Source of the DNA: Ruegeria spongiae
GTDB taxonomy: Bacteria > Pseudomonadota > Alphaproteobacteria > Rhodobacterales > Rhodobacteraceae
Direction: 5' to 3'
DNA length: 64,000 nt
NCBI RefSeq assembly: GCF_023502395.1
Contig: NZ_JAMFMB010000004.1
Location: 62,001-126,000 of the forward strand
Shown here: piece after piece, positions 17,130-24,774 of the stretch
Numbering within the stretch: position 1 is the stretch's first letter
Layout: each line of letters opens with the position of its first letter
Program-made: the position numbers and the translations under genes
Notes under the pieces: model-generated
Told to the model about the DNA's origin: nothing
The model's database searches: none
Seen by the model: the letters and a program-made list of their open reading frames with translations, nothing else

Positions 17130-18092
17130 TCAGACCAGCAGCGCGGCGCAGAAGAAAACCAGCGGGATCAGGCCGGTATCGCGATTGACCCGGAACAACT
17201 GCAGCAGTTTCGCGTTGTCCTCGATGTCGAGCCCGCGCAATTGCCAGGCCATGTGCCAGCCCATCGCCCAGGGGCCGGCAAGCGCCAGCACCAGCGCCAT
17301 CAATGGTGCATCGGGCAGGGCGGCCTCGATCACGGCCAACCCCATCAGGGCCACGGTTGCGGCCAGGAAATACTTCAGCCATTGCGCTGTGTTCTGTCCA
17401 AACAACCGTGCGGTCGATTTGATGCCGATCAGCTCGTCGTCCTCGGTGTCCTGATGGGCATAGATCGTGTCATAAAACAGCGTCCAGGCGATGCCGGCGG
17501 CATAGAGAAAAACCGCAGGCCAGCCCAGCGATCCGCTATGCGCGGTCCAGGCCAGCAGTGCGCCCCAGTTGAAGGCAAAGCCCAGAAACACCTGCGGCCA
17601 CCAGGTGAAGCGTTTGGCAAACGGGTAGATGGCGACGGGCAGCAGGCTGAGCACCCCCATCGCAATCGCGGCGCGGTTGAAGCTGAGCAGGATGGCAAGT
17701 GACAGCAGACATTGCAGGATCATCCAGATATACGCGCCGGTCACCGTGACCTGCCCCGAGGGCAGTGGCCGTGAACGGGTGCGCGCCACCTGCGCGTCGA
17801 ACTCGCGGTCGGTGATGTCGTTCCAGGTGCAGCCCGCGCCGCGCATCAGCCAGGCCCCGAGGGCGCAGCCCGTCGCGATCCACAGATCACCGGGTCGCGG
17901 GTCGCCGCCCGCCAGAATGGCCAGCGCCAGGCCCCACCAACAGGGGATCAGCAGCAGCCAGGTGCCGATGGGCCTGTCCGCGCGGCTGAGCCGCAGATAG
18001 GGTCGGGCAAAGCGCGGGGCATGGCTGTCGACCCAATTGCCCGAAACCGAATCCGAGACCTGACCGTCTGGTGTTGGCGTATCGCCTTGCAT
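17130..18092 (-). CDS. ubiA: 4-hydroxybenzoate polyprenyltransferase
   Basis: UbiA attaches the polyprenyl chain to 4-hydroxybenzoate in ubiquinone synthesis at the inner membrane. The Asp-rich Mg-binding motif NDITDREFD is near residue 88, followed by RTRSRPLPSG. The second motif, DTIYAHQDTEDDELIGIKST, lies near residues 205-225. The 320-residue product has about eight hydrophobic helices. ATG at 18092 (MQGDTPTP) is chosen since upstream sequence belongs to rsmE on the other strand. The two divergent start codons are only 12 bp apart. Confidence 0.94.
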   Translation of the reverse strand: MQGDTPTPDGQVSDSVSGNWVDSHAPRFARPYLRLSRADRPIGTWLLLIPCWWGLALAILAGGDPRPGDLWIATGCALGAWLMRGAGCTWNDITDREFDAQVARTRSRPLPSGQVTVTGAYIWMILQCLLSLAILLSFNRAAIAMGVLSLLPVAIYPFAKRFTWWPQVFLGFAFNWGALLAWTAHSGSLGWPAVFLYAAGIAWTLFYDTIYAHQDTEDDELIGIKSTARLFGQNTAQWLKYFLAATVALMGLAVIEAALPDAPLMALVLALAGPWAMGWHMAWQLRGLDIEDNAKLLQLFRVNRDTGLIPLVFFCAALLV

Positions 18093-18104
18093 ATGTAGGC
18101 TCTC

Positions 18105-18824
18105 ATGAGTGCAAAGATCAGGCTGTATGTAGAGCACCCTCTGGGGCAGGGGCAATCGGTTCCTTTGACGCGGGATCAGGCGCATTACCTGTTTGGGGTG
18201 ATGCGGCTTGCCGTTGGCGCGTCTGTTGCCCTGTTCAATTCGCGCGATGGCGAATGGCTGGGTGAAGTGGCCGAGGCGGGCAAACGCGGCGGGTCTCTGA
18301 CCTGTCGCAAACAGACGAAACCGCTGCAGATGCCGCCCGACCTCTGGCTGCTCTTTGCGCCGATCAAAAAGGCGCGCACCGATTTCATCGTTGAAAAAGC
18401 CGCCGAAATGGGCGCGCGGCGCATCGTACCGGTGCAGACCGCGTTCACCAATTCTGACCGCATCCGGCAGGACCGTCTGCAGGCCCACGCGGTTGAGGCG
18501 GCAGAGCAATGCGGCGGCACGTTCGTACCCGAAGTGAGCGCGTTGCAAAAGCTCGACCGCCTGCTGGCCGACTGGCCCGAGGAGCGGCAATTGATGTTCT
18601 GCGACGAGGCCTTGGTGGGTGCCGGGCAAGCGTTACGTGATGCGGGGCCGGGTCCATGGGCGATCCTGATCGGCCCCGAAGGCGGGTTTTCCGACGACGA
18701 ACGCGCACGATTGATGCGGGCCGACTTTGCTTACGCAGTCAGTCTCGGGCCGCGCATCCTGCGCGCCGACACGGCGGCGGTGGCGGCGCTGACCGTCTGG
18801 CAGCAGGTGCTGGGGGACTGGTAG
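18105..18824 (+). CDS. rsmE: 16S rRNA (uracil-1498-N3)-methyltransferase
   Basis: RsmE is a SPOUT-fold enzyme methylating U1498 of 16S rRNA. The 239 residues have an N-terminal PUA-like part (QAHYLFGVMRLAVGA), then the catalytic SPOUT domain: KKARTDFIVEKAAEMGARRIVPVQT near residues 88-112, the SAM-binding IGPEGGFSDDE near residue 190, and SLGPRILRADTAAVAAL at the C-terminal knot. ATG at 18105 faces ubiA at very short distance. The GNAT gene begins immediately after its stop. Confidence 0.95.
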   Translation: MSAKIRLYVEHPLGQGQSVPLTRDQAHYLFGVMRLAVGASVALFNSRDGEWLGEVAEAGKRGGSLTCRKQTKPLQMPPDLWLLFAPIKKARTDFIVEKAAEMGARRIVPVQTAFTNSDRIRQDRLQAHAVEAAEQCGGTFVPEVSALQKLDRLLADWPEERQLMFCDEALVGAGQALRDAGPGPWAILIGPEGGFSDDERARLMRADFAYAVSLGPRILRADTAAVAALTVWQQVLGDW

Positions 18825-19655
18825 ATGCGCCGCGCGACGCAAAAGGATGCCGCTTCGATCGACGGGTTCCTAGCGGACCATATCGAGACGTCGATGTTTC
18901 CCCTCTTCAACCTGCGACGCCATGGTCTGGACGGGGCGCATCCGCGCGCAATCTCGGTCTGGATCGACCCGCAGACCGGTGGGACGCTCGCGGTCACAAA
19001 CGAAGGCATGATCCTGCCGCAACTGCCCGGTTTCACCGAATGGCCCCGCCTGAAACCCCTGCTGACAGGCAGGCCATTGATCGGATGCGTCGGAGAGACC
19101 GATCAGGTTCGTGCCCTGCTGGCGGCCTGCGGGCTGCAGGACCGGCCAATGAACACTGACAGTGACGAACCGCTGATGCACCTGCGCCTCTGTGATTTGG
19201 CAGAACAGGGAGGCGAGGGGCGGCTTGTCCCGCTTGCGGCCGCGCCGCGAGAGATCATCGCGGCGTGGCGCGCGGCGTATCATCGGGAGGTCTTGGGCAC
19301 CTCGGCCGATCAGGCCGAGGCGGCGGCGCGCCGCGATGTCGAGGGTTACATCGCGGCAGATACCCATCGCGCCCTCATGCTCAACGAGACACCTGTTGCG
19401 ATGACCGGCTTCAACGCAATCTGCGGTGATGTGGTGCAGATCGGCGGGGTCTTTACACCCCCAGACCTCAGACAGCGCGGCCATGCAGGCCGCGCCCTGC
19501 GCCTGCATCTGTCCGAGGCCCATCGCGCAGGCAAGACCCGTGCGATTCTCTTTGCGGCTTCCGAGGCGGCGGCAGGTCTCTACAAATGCGTAGGGTTCGA
19601 GATTATCGGATCCTATTCGATGTGCCTGTTTCGCGACCTCGAGCGCGTTGGCTGA
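18825..19655 (+). CDS. GNAT-family N-acetyltransferase
   Basis: A 276-residue protein whose C-terminal ~90 residues form an acetyl-CoA-binding GNAT domain: VQIGGVFTPPDLRQRGHAGRAL (motif A, with the RGHAGR pyrophosphate loop, about residues 204-225) and AAAGLYKCVGFEIIG (motif B). The N-terminal ~150 residues are weakly similar to the same fold, as in two-domain GNATs. ATG at 18825 directly follows the rsmE TAG, so the two are cotranscribed. The acceptor substrate is unknown. Confidence 0.8.
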   Translation: MRRATQKDAASIDGFLADHIETSMFPLFNLRRHGLDGAHPRAISVWIDPQTGGTLAVTNEGMILPQLPGFTEWPRLKPLLTGRPLIGCVGETDQVRALLAACGLQDRPMNTDSDEPLMHLRLCDLAEQGGEGRLVPLAAAPREIIAAWRAAYHREVLGTSADQAEAAARRDVEGYIAADTHRALMLNETPVAMTGFNAICGDVVQIGGVFTPPDLRQRGHAGRALRLHLSEAHRAGKTRAILFAASEAAAGLYKCVGFEIIGSYSMCLFRDLERVG

Positions 19656-19769
19656 TCCCGAATCTCATTCATGGAGGGCTTGAAGATTGTCCCGCACTAC
19701 ACACCTTAACCACATTGGTGCGCCGTACTGGCGCAACCGCCCGCAAGTCATTGAAGAAAGGTCGGACCC

Positions 19770-20297
19770 ATGAGTTTCATCCGCCCCGAAGCAAAGCTGG
19801 CCCTGTGGAAATGGCGCGAAGTGCTGGTCGCGGCGGCCCTGCTGCTGGTCGGGCTGAGCTGGATCGTCGGGCCGGGTGGATTGCTGGCCTGGCTGGGCTG
19901 GGCTCTGCTGATCGCGGGAATTGCCCTGATCGTTATTGGCATCCAGCGGGCGCGGTTCCGCTCGGGCACAGGAGGGCCGGGCGTGGTTCTGGTCGATGAG
20001 GGCCAGATCAGCTATTTCGGGCCGCTGACCGGCGGCGTCATTGCGGCTGCGGATCTGAATCAACTGACGCTCGACCCGACGTCGAAACCCGCGCATTGGG
20101 TGTTGCGCCAGCCGGGTCAGCCTCCGCTGCATATTCCGGTCAATGCCGAAGGGGCCGAGGCGCTGTTTGATGTCTTCGCCGCCCTGCCGGAGTTGCGCAC
20201 CGAGAGTATGCTGGCAGAGCTTGGCGGCCGGTCCCCTCACCCGGTCGTGATCTGGGAACGCCATTCAAGCCGCCCGCCACAGATGCGGCTGCATTGA
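19770..20297 (+). CDS. conserved membrane protein of unknown function
   Basis: A 175-residue protein with two closely spaced N-terminal helices (about residues 15-37 and 40-60) and a C-terminal soluble domain. The soluble part has a DEGQISYFGPLTGGVIAAADLNQLTLDP segment that resembles a small PH-like or beta-rich domain. ATG at 19770 follows GAAAGG. It lies between the rsmE-GNAT pair and gshA on the same strand, 62 bp before gshA. No function can be assigned. Confidence 0.65.
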   Translation: MSFIRPEAKLALWKWREVLVAAALLLVGLSWIVGPGGLLAWLGWALLIAGIALIVIGIQRARFRSGTGGPGVVLVDEGQISYFGPLTGGVIAAADLNQLTLDPTSKPAHWVLRQPGQPPLHIPVNAEGAEALFDVFAALPELRTESMLAELGGRSPHPVVIWERHSSRPPQMRLH

Positions 20298-20359
20298 CAG
20301 TGGCCGCGTTTGTGACCACGACTGGCGAATAAGCGAAGCAGTCAGCATCGGAGCGAGCC

Positions 20360-21730
20360 ATGTCCATTCCCCAATCCGGCGGCGGGCCGATCGAACGGCA
20401 CGAACAACTGGCCGAATACCTTGCGGACGGGTGCAAGCCCAAGGACCAGTGGCGGATCGGGACCGAGCACGAGAAGTTCGGTTATTGCAAGGACACACTG
20501 AAACCGCTGCCCTATGAGGGCGCGCGCTCGATCCTGGCGGTGCTTGAGGGGCTGCGCGACGGCCATGGCTGGGCTCCGGTGGAAGAGGGCGGCAAGCTGA
20601 TCGGGCTGGAAAAGGACGGTGCCAATGTCAGCCTGGAACCGGGCGGGCAGCTGGAACTGTCGGGCGCGCCGCTGGAAACCATCCACGAGACCTGCGACGA
20701 GGTAAACGCGCATCTGCGCGACGTGAAGGATATCGCCGACAAGATCGGTGTGGGCTTCATCGGGCTGGGGGCCGCGCCGATCTGGGCGCATGAGGACATG
20801 CCCCTGATGCCCAAGGGCCGCTACAAGCTGATGGACAGCTACATGCAGAAGGTCGGCACGATGGGGCGCGTGATGATGCGGCGCACTTCGACGGTGCAGG
20901 TCAATCTCGACTTCGCTTCCGAAGCGGACATGGTGCAGAAACTGCGCGTGGCCATTGCCCTGCAGCCCGTTGCCACCGCGCTTTTCGCCAACTCGCCCTT
21001 CTTCGAGGGCAAGCCCAACGGCCACAAAAGCTGGCGCAGCCGGGTCTGGCGCGATCTGGACGCAGACCGGACCGGGATGGTGCCGTTTGTGTTCGACGAC
21101 GGCTTCGGCTTCGAGGCCTGGGTGCAGTATGCGCTCGATACGCCGATGTATTTTGTCTATCGCGACGGGGTCTATCACGACGCGCTGGGGCAGTCGTTCC
21201 GCGATTTCCTGAAGGGCGAACTGCCCGCGCTGCCCGGTGAAACCCCGATGCTCAGCGACTGGGCCGATCACCTGACCACGCTTTTCCCCGAGGCTCGGAT
21301 CAAGAAATTCATGGAGATGCGCGGTGCCGACGGCGGGCCGTGGCGCAGGCTCTGTGCCTTGCCCGCCTTCTGGGTCGGGCTGATGTATGACCAATCCGCG
21401 CTGGATGCGGCCTGGGATCTGGTCAAGGGCTGGGATGGTGAAACGCGTGAGGCGCTGCGGGTTCAGGCCTCGGTCGACGGGTTGCAGGCGCGGGTCGGCG
21501 ATATCGACATGCATGCGCTGGCGCGCGAGGTGGTGGCGATCTCCGAAGCGGGCCTGAAGGCCCGCGCCCGACCCGGCGTGGGCGGCATGGTGCCTGACGA
21601 GACTCATTTCCTGAACGCGCTCAAGGACAGCCTTGAGACCGGCAAGGTCCCCGCTGATGAGTTGCTTGATCGCTACAATGGTGATTGGGGTGGCGATTTG
21701 ACCCGAATTTATGGCGAGTACAGCTACTGA
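20360..21730 (+). CDS. gshA: glutamate--cysteine ligase (plant/alphaproteobacterial type)
   Basis: GshA joins glutamate and cysteine in the first step of glutathione synthesis. The 456 residues match the class shared by plants and alphaproteobacteria: RIGTEHEKFGY near residue 32, SLEPGGQLELSGAPLETIH near residue 90, MPKGRYKLMDSYM, MMRRTSTVQVNLDF near residue 173, and ANSPFFEGKPNGHKSWRSRVW near residue 212. Length is normal. The plant enzyme is redox-regulated through disulfides, but equivalent cysteines are not evident here. ATG at 20360 follows GGAGCGAG. Confidence 0.95.
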   Translation: MSIPQSGGGPIERHEQLAEYLADGCKPKDQWRIGTEHEKFGYCKDTLKPLPYEGARSILAVLEGLRDGHGWAPVEEGGKLIGLEKDGANVSLEPGGQLELSGAPLETIHETCDEVNAHLRDVKDIADKIGVGFIGLGAAPIWAHEDMPLMPKGRYKLMDSYMQKVGTMGRVMMRRTSTVQVNLDFASEADMVQKLRVAIALQPVATALFANSPFFEGKPNGHKSWRSRVWRDLDADRTGMVPFVFDDGFGFEAWVQYALDTPMYFVYRDGVYHDALGQSFRDFLKGELPALPGETPMLSDWADHLTTLFPEARIKKFMEMRGADGGPWRRLCALPAFWVGLMYDQSALDAAWDLVKGWDGETREALRVQASVDGLQARVGDIDMHALAREVVAISEAGLKARARPGVGGMVPDETHFLNALKDSLETGKVPADELLDRYNGDWGGDLTRIYGEYSY

Positions 21731-21830
21731 CACGCAGCCCATCAAGGTGTTCGCAGGCGGTCGGACCCGGAAACGTGTCGTGGCCAATGGTCTGACCGTG
21801 GCGCTGAGCGATCTTCACCGGATCAGGTAA
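21711..21830 (+). CDS. possible 39-residue small ORF overlapping gshA 3' end
   Basis: A short frame begins at ATG 21711, inside the last codons of gshA, and runs to TAA at 21830. The part beyond gshA reads QPIKVFAGGRTRKRVVANGLTVALSDLHRIR and keeps a GC-rich third position in roughly three quarters of codons, as real genes here do. It is basic and has no recognisable motif. It could be a genuine small protein, the remnant of a longer gene, or chance. Confidence 0.25.
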   Translation: MASTATDTQPIKVFAGGRTRKRVVANGLTVALSDLHRIR

Positions 21831-21835
21831 ATCAA

Positions 21836-21866
21836 CGAAAAAGGCGGCAGGTGTCCCCGCCGCCCT
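21836..21866 (-). terminator. rho-independent terminator of the YHS gene
   Basis: Read on the minus strand, GGCGGC, a 10-base loop, GCCGCC and then TTTTT form a short GC hairpin with a T tract, 24 bp past the YHS-protein stop. The A-rich left flank (21837-21842) supplies the T tract only for the minus strand, so it is not clearly bidirectional for gshA. Confidence 0.7.
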
Positions 21867-21889
21867 TCTGAACGATCTTCAGGACAAGG

Positions 21890-22363
21890 TTACTGCTGCA
21901 ACGATGCAGGGTCCTTGTCGGCGATCTCTTCCCAGTTGGCGCTCGCCTTTTCGATGAAACCGGGGATGTCGCCCTCCCAGCGTTCCTGAATGTCGGACGA
22001 AATGTTCAGATACAGCTTGTCGTCGACGATCTTCCAGACTTCCGGGTCGCCGTCAAACTTGAAACCCATCGCGGCGCCAAAGGCGCAATAGCCGCCATAG
22101 ACCGGCAGATAGGCCTCGGGGTTGCGCTCGAACTCGGCCTTGCTCTCTTCCGAGGCAAAGCGGTAGGTGGCGTCGTTATAGGTCGAGGTGATTTTCCAGT
22201 TTCCCGGCGTTGCCTCACCTTCGGTGAAATAGGCCACGGGGTCATGCCCCTGCAGGGCGAGACCGGTCGAGGATGCATTCAGTTCAACGCCCGCCGCCAG
22301 TGCCGATGTCGCCAGCGCAACCGAGAGCGCCACGCCGCCAAAAAGAGCTTTTACCTTGTTCAT
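21890..22363 (-). CDS. secreted YHS-domain protein
   Basis: A 157-residue exported protein with a clear signal peptide (MNKVKALFGGVALSVALATSALAAG). The mature part carries a YHS-like domain: LQGHDPVAYFTEGEATPG near residue 38, RFASEESKAEFERNPEAYLPVYGGYCAFG near residues 70-98. The family is small and its single Cys and His residues may bind metal, but the role is not established. It is preceded by a 229 bp gap that probably carries its promoter and followed by a hairpin terminator, so it looks monocistronic. Confidence 0.85.
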   Translation of the reverse strand: MNKVKALFGGVALSVALATSALAAGVELNASSTGLALQGHDPVAYFTEGEATPGNWKITSTYNDATYRFASEESKAEFERNPEAYLPVYGGYCAFGAAMGFKFDGDPEVWKIVDDKLYLNISSDIQERWEGDIPGFIEKASANWEEIADKDPASLQQ

Positions 22364-22592
22364 GGTGATATCCTTTGTTTTCGGGGTGCATCAGCCGCGT
22401 TCGAAAATGCGAAGCGGATGATGCGTGTGTTGTTCCGTGCGGATCTGAATTCTCCGTCACGCAACATCACCTGTTCATCCCGGTGGTCACGTTCAAAACA
22501 AGTAATGGTGATTGTGTGCTGGTGAACGAACCCTGTGCACTCACGCTCAGGGTCCGCCAAAATCCCGGTCCGCTCACCCGCACCGGACCGGA

Positions 22593-23435
22593 TCAGGGTT
22601 CGATCCTGAACCGGCGCGGTTCCAGCCACCCGATCACGGGCTTGCGACGCGAGGCATATCCTGCGACCGAGCGATCCAACCGATCTGCCAGCACGGGCAG
22701 GCGGCTGACCGGAACCTTCGGAAACAGGTGATGTTCGCGATGATAGAACATCAGGTAAGCCAGCCGCGCCAGCACGCCCCGCTGACTGCGGGCCGCGACG
22801 CCGCTGCCATGAGTGTCCTGATGGGTGATCCAGACCGCAAAGAGCGCGGAAAGACATTGGGCGACGCTCATCGCCGCCACATGCAGCAGCAGGACCTGAG
22901 AACCGGTCAGCAAGGCGATGGTGATGACGGCAATCACGAGGCTCCAGTCAATCAGGATGCGTCGGCGTCCCCGCGCATTCGACCCCGCCCAGGCGGCGCG
23001 ATTGATATCAACCGGAAAACGCGGGCCATAGATCAGCACCTGTGGCAGGGTCATATGGCCGCATTTCCCTTCGCAATCCCCCGGTCCCATCGCATGCTTG
23101 TGATGCAGCAGGTGGCAATGGCTGAAGGCATGGTTCGACCCCAGCATCAGGGCGCTCAGCACATGCATCACCAGATTGTCCCCGCTGCGGGGCAGGCCGA
23201 GATTGCCGTGGATCGCTTCGTGATTGAGGCGCAGGGCGCAGAGGAAGAACATGAAGCTGCCGATGCCGCCCAGCGGCCACAGGGACGTGCCGTAGAGTGT
23301 CAGGGAAAACAGCAGCCACGGCAGCGGAAGCATCAGTTCCTTCGCTTTGGTCCAACGGCTCATAGGCACCAGATCGGTCCAGATGATGCCGCGTGGTGGA
23401 CGCTCCGGGTGCCGGGATGGGTTCAGATCGGTCAT
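22593..23435 (-). CDS. membrane fatty acid desaturase-type protein
   Basis: A 280-residue di-iron membrane desaturase/hydroxylase. Histidine boxes are HEAIH near residue 73, HLLHHKH near residue 108, and HREHHLFP near residue 232, with an additional HQDTH near 206. Hydrophobic spans lie at about 35-70 and 165-200. It is distinct from the desaturase at 1318-2262 and has features shared with beta-carotene ketolase/desaturase relatives, so the substrate is open. It lies 104 bp downstream of a GbsR-like regulator on the same strand, with a palindrome in between, and is likely controlled by it. Confidence 0.82.
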   Translation of the reverse strand: MTDLNPSRHPERPPRGIIWTDLVPMSRWTKAKELMLPLPWLLFSLTLYGTSLWPLGGIGSFMFFLCALRLNHEAIHGNLGLPRSGDNLVMHVLSALMLGSNHAFSHCHLLHHKHAMGPGDCEGKCGHMTLPQVLIYGPRFPVDINRAAWAGSNARGRRRILIDWSLVIAVITIALLTGSQVLLLHVAAMSVAQCLSALFAVWITHQDTHGSGVAARSQRGVLARLAYLMFYHREHHLFPKVPVSRLPVLADRLDRSVAGYASRRKPVIGWLEPRRFRIEP

Positions 23436-23501
23436 GTGATAGCTCCCTTCGTGGATCGTTTGGGAAGAACCGTCGAGCGCCGCTACTTACGAAAAAGACG
23501 G

Positions 23502-23525
23502 TTATTTCTGTTATGAGAGAAATAA
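23502..23525. promoter_or_regulatory. palindrome upstream of desaturase, candidate regulator site
   Basis: Perfect 8-base arms TTATTTCT and AGAAATAA with an 8-base spacer, 67-90 bp before the desaturase start at 23435 and just past the regulator stop. It shares the ATTTCTGT...AGAAAT arm pattern with the palindrome before the regulator gene itself, so both are candidate targets of that regulator. Confidence 0.45.
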
Positions 23526-23539
23526 AGGTGCAAATTTTT

Positions 23540-24082
23540 TTACTCTGACATTTCCTTCTGTCCCTTTGGCAACAGGCGGGCGATGCGCCCGCCCAGCTTG
23601 ACGACGGCTAGCTGAATGCCGCGCGGCAGCCTGCGCACGTCGACATACCAGTCATCGAACATCTGCATCGTATCGAGCGTTTCACCGATACGTTGGCGTA
23701 TCTTGGTTGAGGTGCCGTCGGTTTCGGCCTCTTTCGCCACTTCACGCAGGGCCGCCAGGGTCGGCGCGAATTCCCGCTCGCGGCGGCCTTCGACCACCGC
23801 CTTGGTCAGGTCGAACATGTCCCGGATTGAATGGAAATGGTCGCGGCGATCCCCCAATTGCCGGCTGGATTTCACCAGCTTCCAGCTTTGCAACTCTTTC
23901 AACCCGTTGGAGACGTTCGAGCGCGCAAGGCCCAGCGTGTCGCAGATGTCATCGGCTGTCAGCGGATCGGGCGAGATATGCAACAAGGCGTGGATCTGCG
24001 CCACCGAGCGGTTCACGCCCCACTTGGTGCCCATATCCCCCCAGTGAAGGATGAAGTCCTGCATGGCTGGTGTCAGTTGCAT
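23540..24082 (-). CDS. GbsR/MarR-family transcriptional regulator
   Basis: A 180-residue winged-helix protein. Residues 18-75 hold the DNA-binding domain with the recognition helix in LTADDICDTLGLARSNVSNGLKEL and a wing segment KSSRQLGDRRDHF. The remaining helical part, with DMFDLTKAVVEGRRERE, resembles GbsR-type MarR relatives that sense choline or other small molecules in Bacillus. ATG at 24082 follows AGGA; a TTG one codon earlier is less likely. A 30 bp palindrome lies 10-39 bp upstream, suggesting autoregulation, and a similar one precedes the downstream desaturase. Confidence 0.82.
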   Translation of the reverse strand: MQLTPAMQDFILHWGDMGTKWGVNRSVAQIHALLHISPDPLTADDICDTLGLARSNVSNGLKELQSWKLVKSSRQLGDRRDHFHSIRDMFDLTKAVVEGRREREFAPTLAALREVAKEAETDGTSTKIRQRIGETLDTMQMFDDWYVDVRRLPRGIQLAVVKLGGRIARLLPKGQKEMSE

Positions 24083-24091
24083 CAAGTGTTC

Positions 24092-24121
24092 CTGTAATTT
24101 CTGTATTATCAGAATTTACAG
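24092..24121. promoter_or_regulatory. imperfect 12-bp-arm palindrome, candidate autoregulatory operator
   Basis: CTGTAATTTCTG, six bases (TATTAT), then CAGAATTTACAG; 11 of 12 arm positions pair. It sits 10-39 bp upstream of the GbsR-like start, in the position of the core promoter or leader, as expected for negative autoregulation. Confidence 0.55.
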
Positions 24122-24165
24122 ATAAACACGATTCGATCAAGTGTCTTTGCGGAACCGTTATGGGA

Positions 24166-24774
24166 TCAGGATTTCGAGCCGATCCTGGGTTCGGTTCCGG
24201 ATTTGATCCGGCCGATGTTCTCGCTATGCCTAAGATAGATCAGCAAGGTCAGGATGATGCCCAGGACGAGTGCTCCGCCATAGCCCAGAAAAATGATCCA
24301 GAGCGTGGACGCCGCCGCTGCCGCCAGTGCCCCGACCGAGGACATCCGCGAAACCGCCGTGCCCGCCAGCCATGTCAGGCAGCAGGCGATGCCGACAGGC
24401 CAGGCCAGCGCCAGCCAGATGCCCAGAAAGGTGGCCACACCCTTGCCGCCCCGAAACCCCAGCCAGATCGGAAAGCAATGGCCCATAAAGGCGGCAAGCG
24501 CGGTGATCTGGGCGGCTTGCTCGCCCGCGAAGTGGCGCGCCAGCAGCAATGCTACCGCACCTTTTGCACCATCGAACAAAACGGTCAGGGCGGCGGCCAG
24601 CTTGCTACCGGTGCGCAGGACGTTTGTGGCGCCGATATTGCCCGACCCGATCTCGCGCAGGTTTCCCAGCCCCATGAGGCGGGCAAAGATCATGCCGAAC
24701 GGGATCGAGCCCAGCCCGTAGCCGATGATGGCCCACAGGATCAGCATGTCGGATGAAGTGTCGTTTGCGAACAT
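24166..24774 (-). CDS. plsY: glycerol-3-phosphate acyltransferase PlsY
   Basis: PlsY acylates glycerol-3-phosphate from acyl-phosphate at the inner membrane, the first step of phospholipid synthesis. The three family motifs are visible: GSGNIGATNVLRT near residue 43, GHCFPIWLGFRGGKGVAT near residue 98, and the last segment LIYLRHSENIGRI near residue 182. The 202-residue product has about five helices. ATG at 24774 shares one base with the stop of the dihydroorotase-like gene (TGATG), so it belongs to the pyrB operon. Confidence 0.94.
   Translation of the reverse strand: MFANDTSSDMLILWAIIGYGLGSIPFGMIFARLMGLGNLREIGSGNIGATNVLRTGSKLAAALTVLFDGAKGAVALLLARHFAGEQAAQITALAAFMGHCFPIWLGFRGGKGVATFLGIWLALAWPVGIACCLTWLAGTAVSRMSSVGALAAAAASTLWIIFLGYGGALVLGIILTLLIYLRHSENIGRIKSGTEPRIGSKS

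Noticed and set aside
19719-19735. Short TGCGCC/GGCGCA hairpin before the 19770 gene
   Set aside because: Only six-base arms with no T tract; too weak for a terminator or operator.
20342-21787. Long open frame opposite gshA (481 codons)
   Set aside because: Its translation lacks any domain and is antisense to a clear gshA; an effect of composition.
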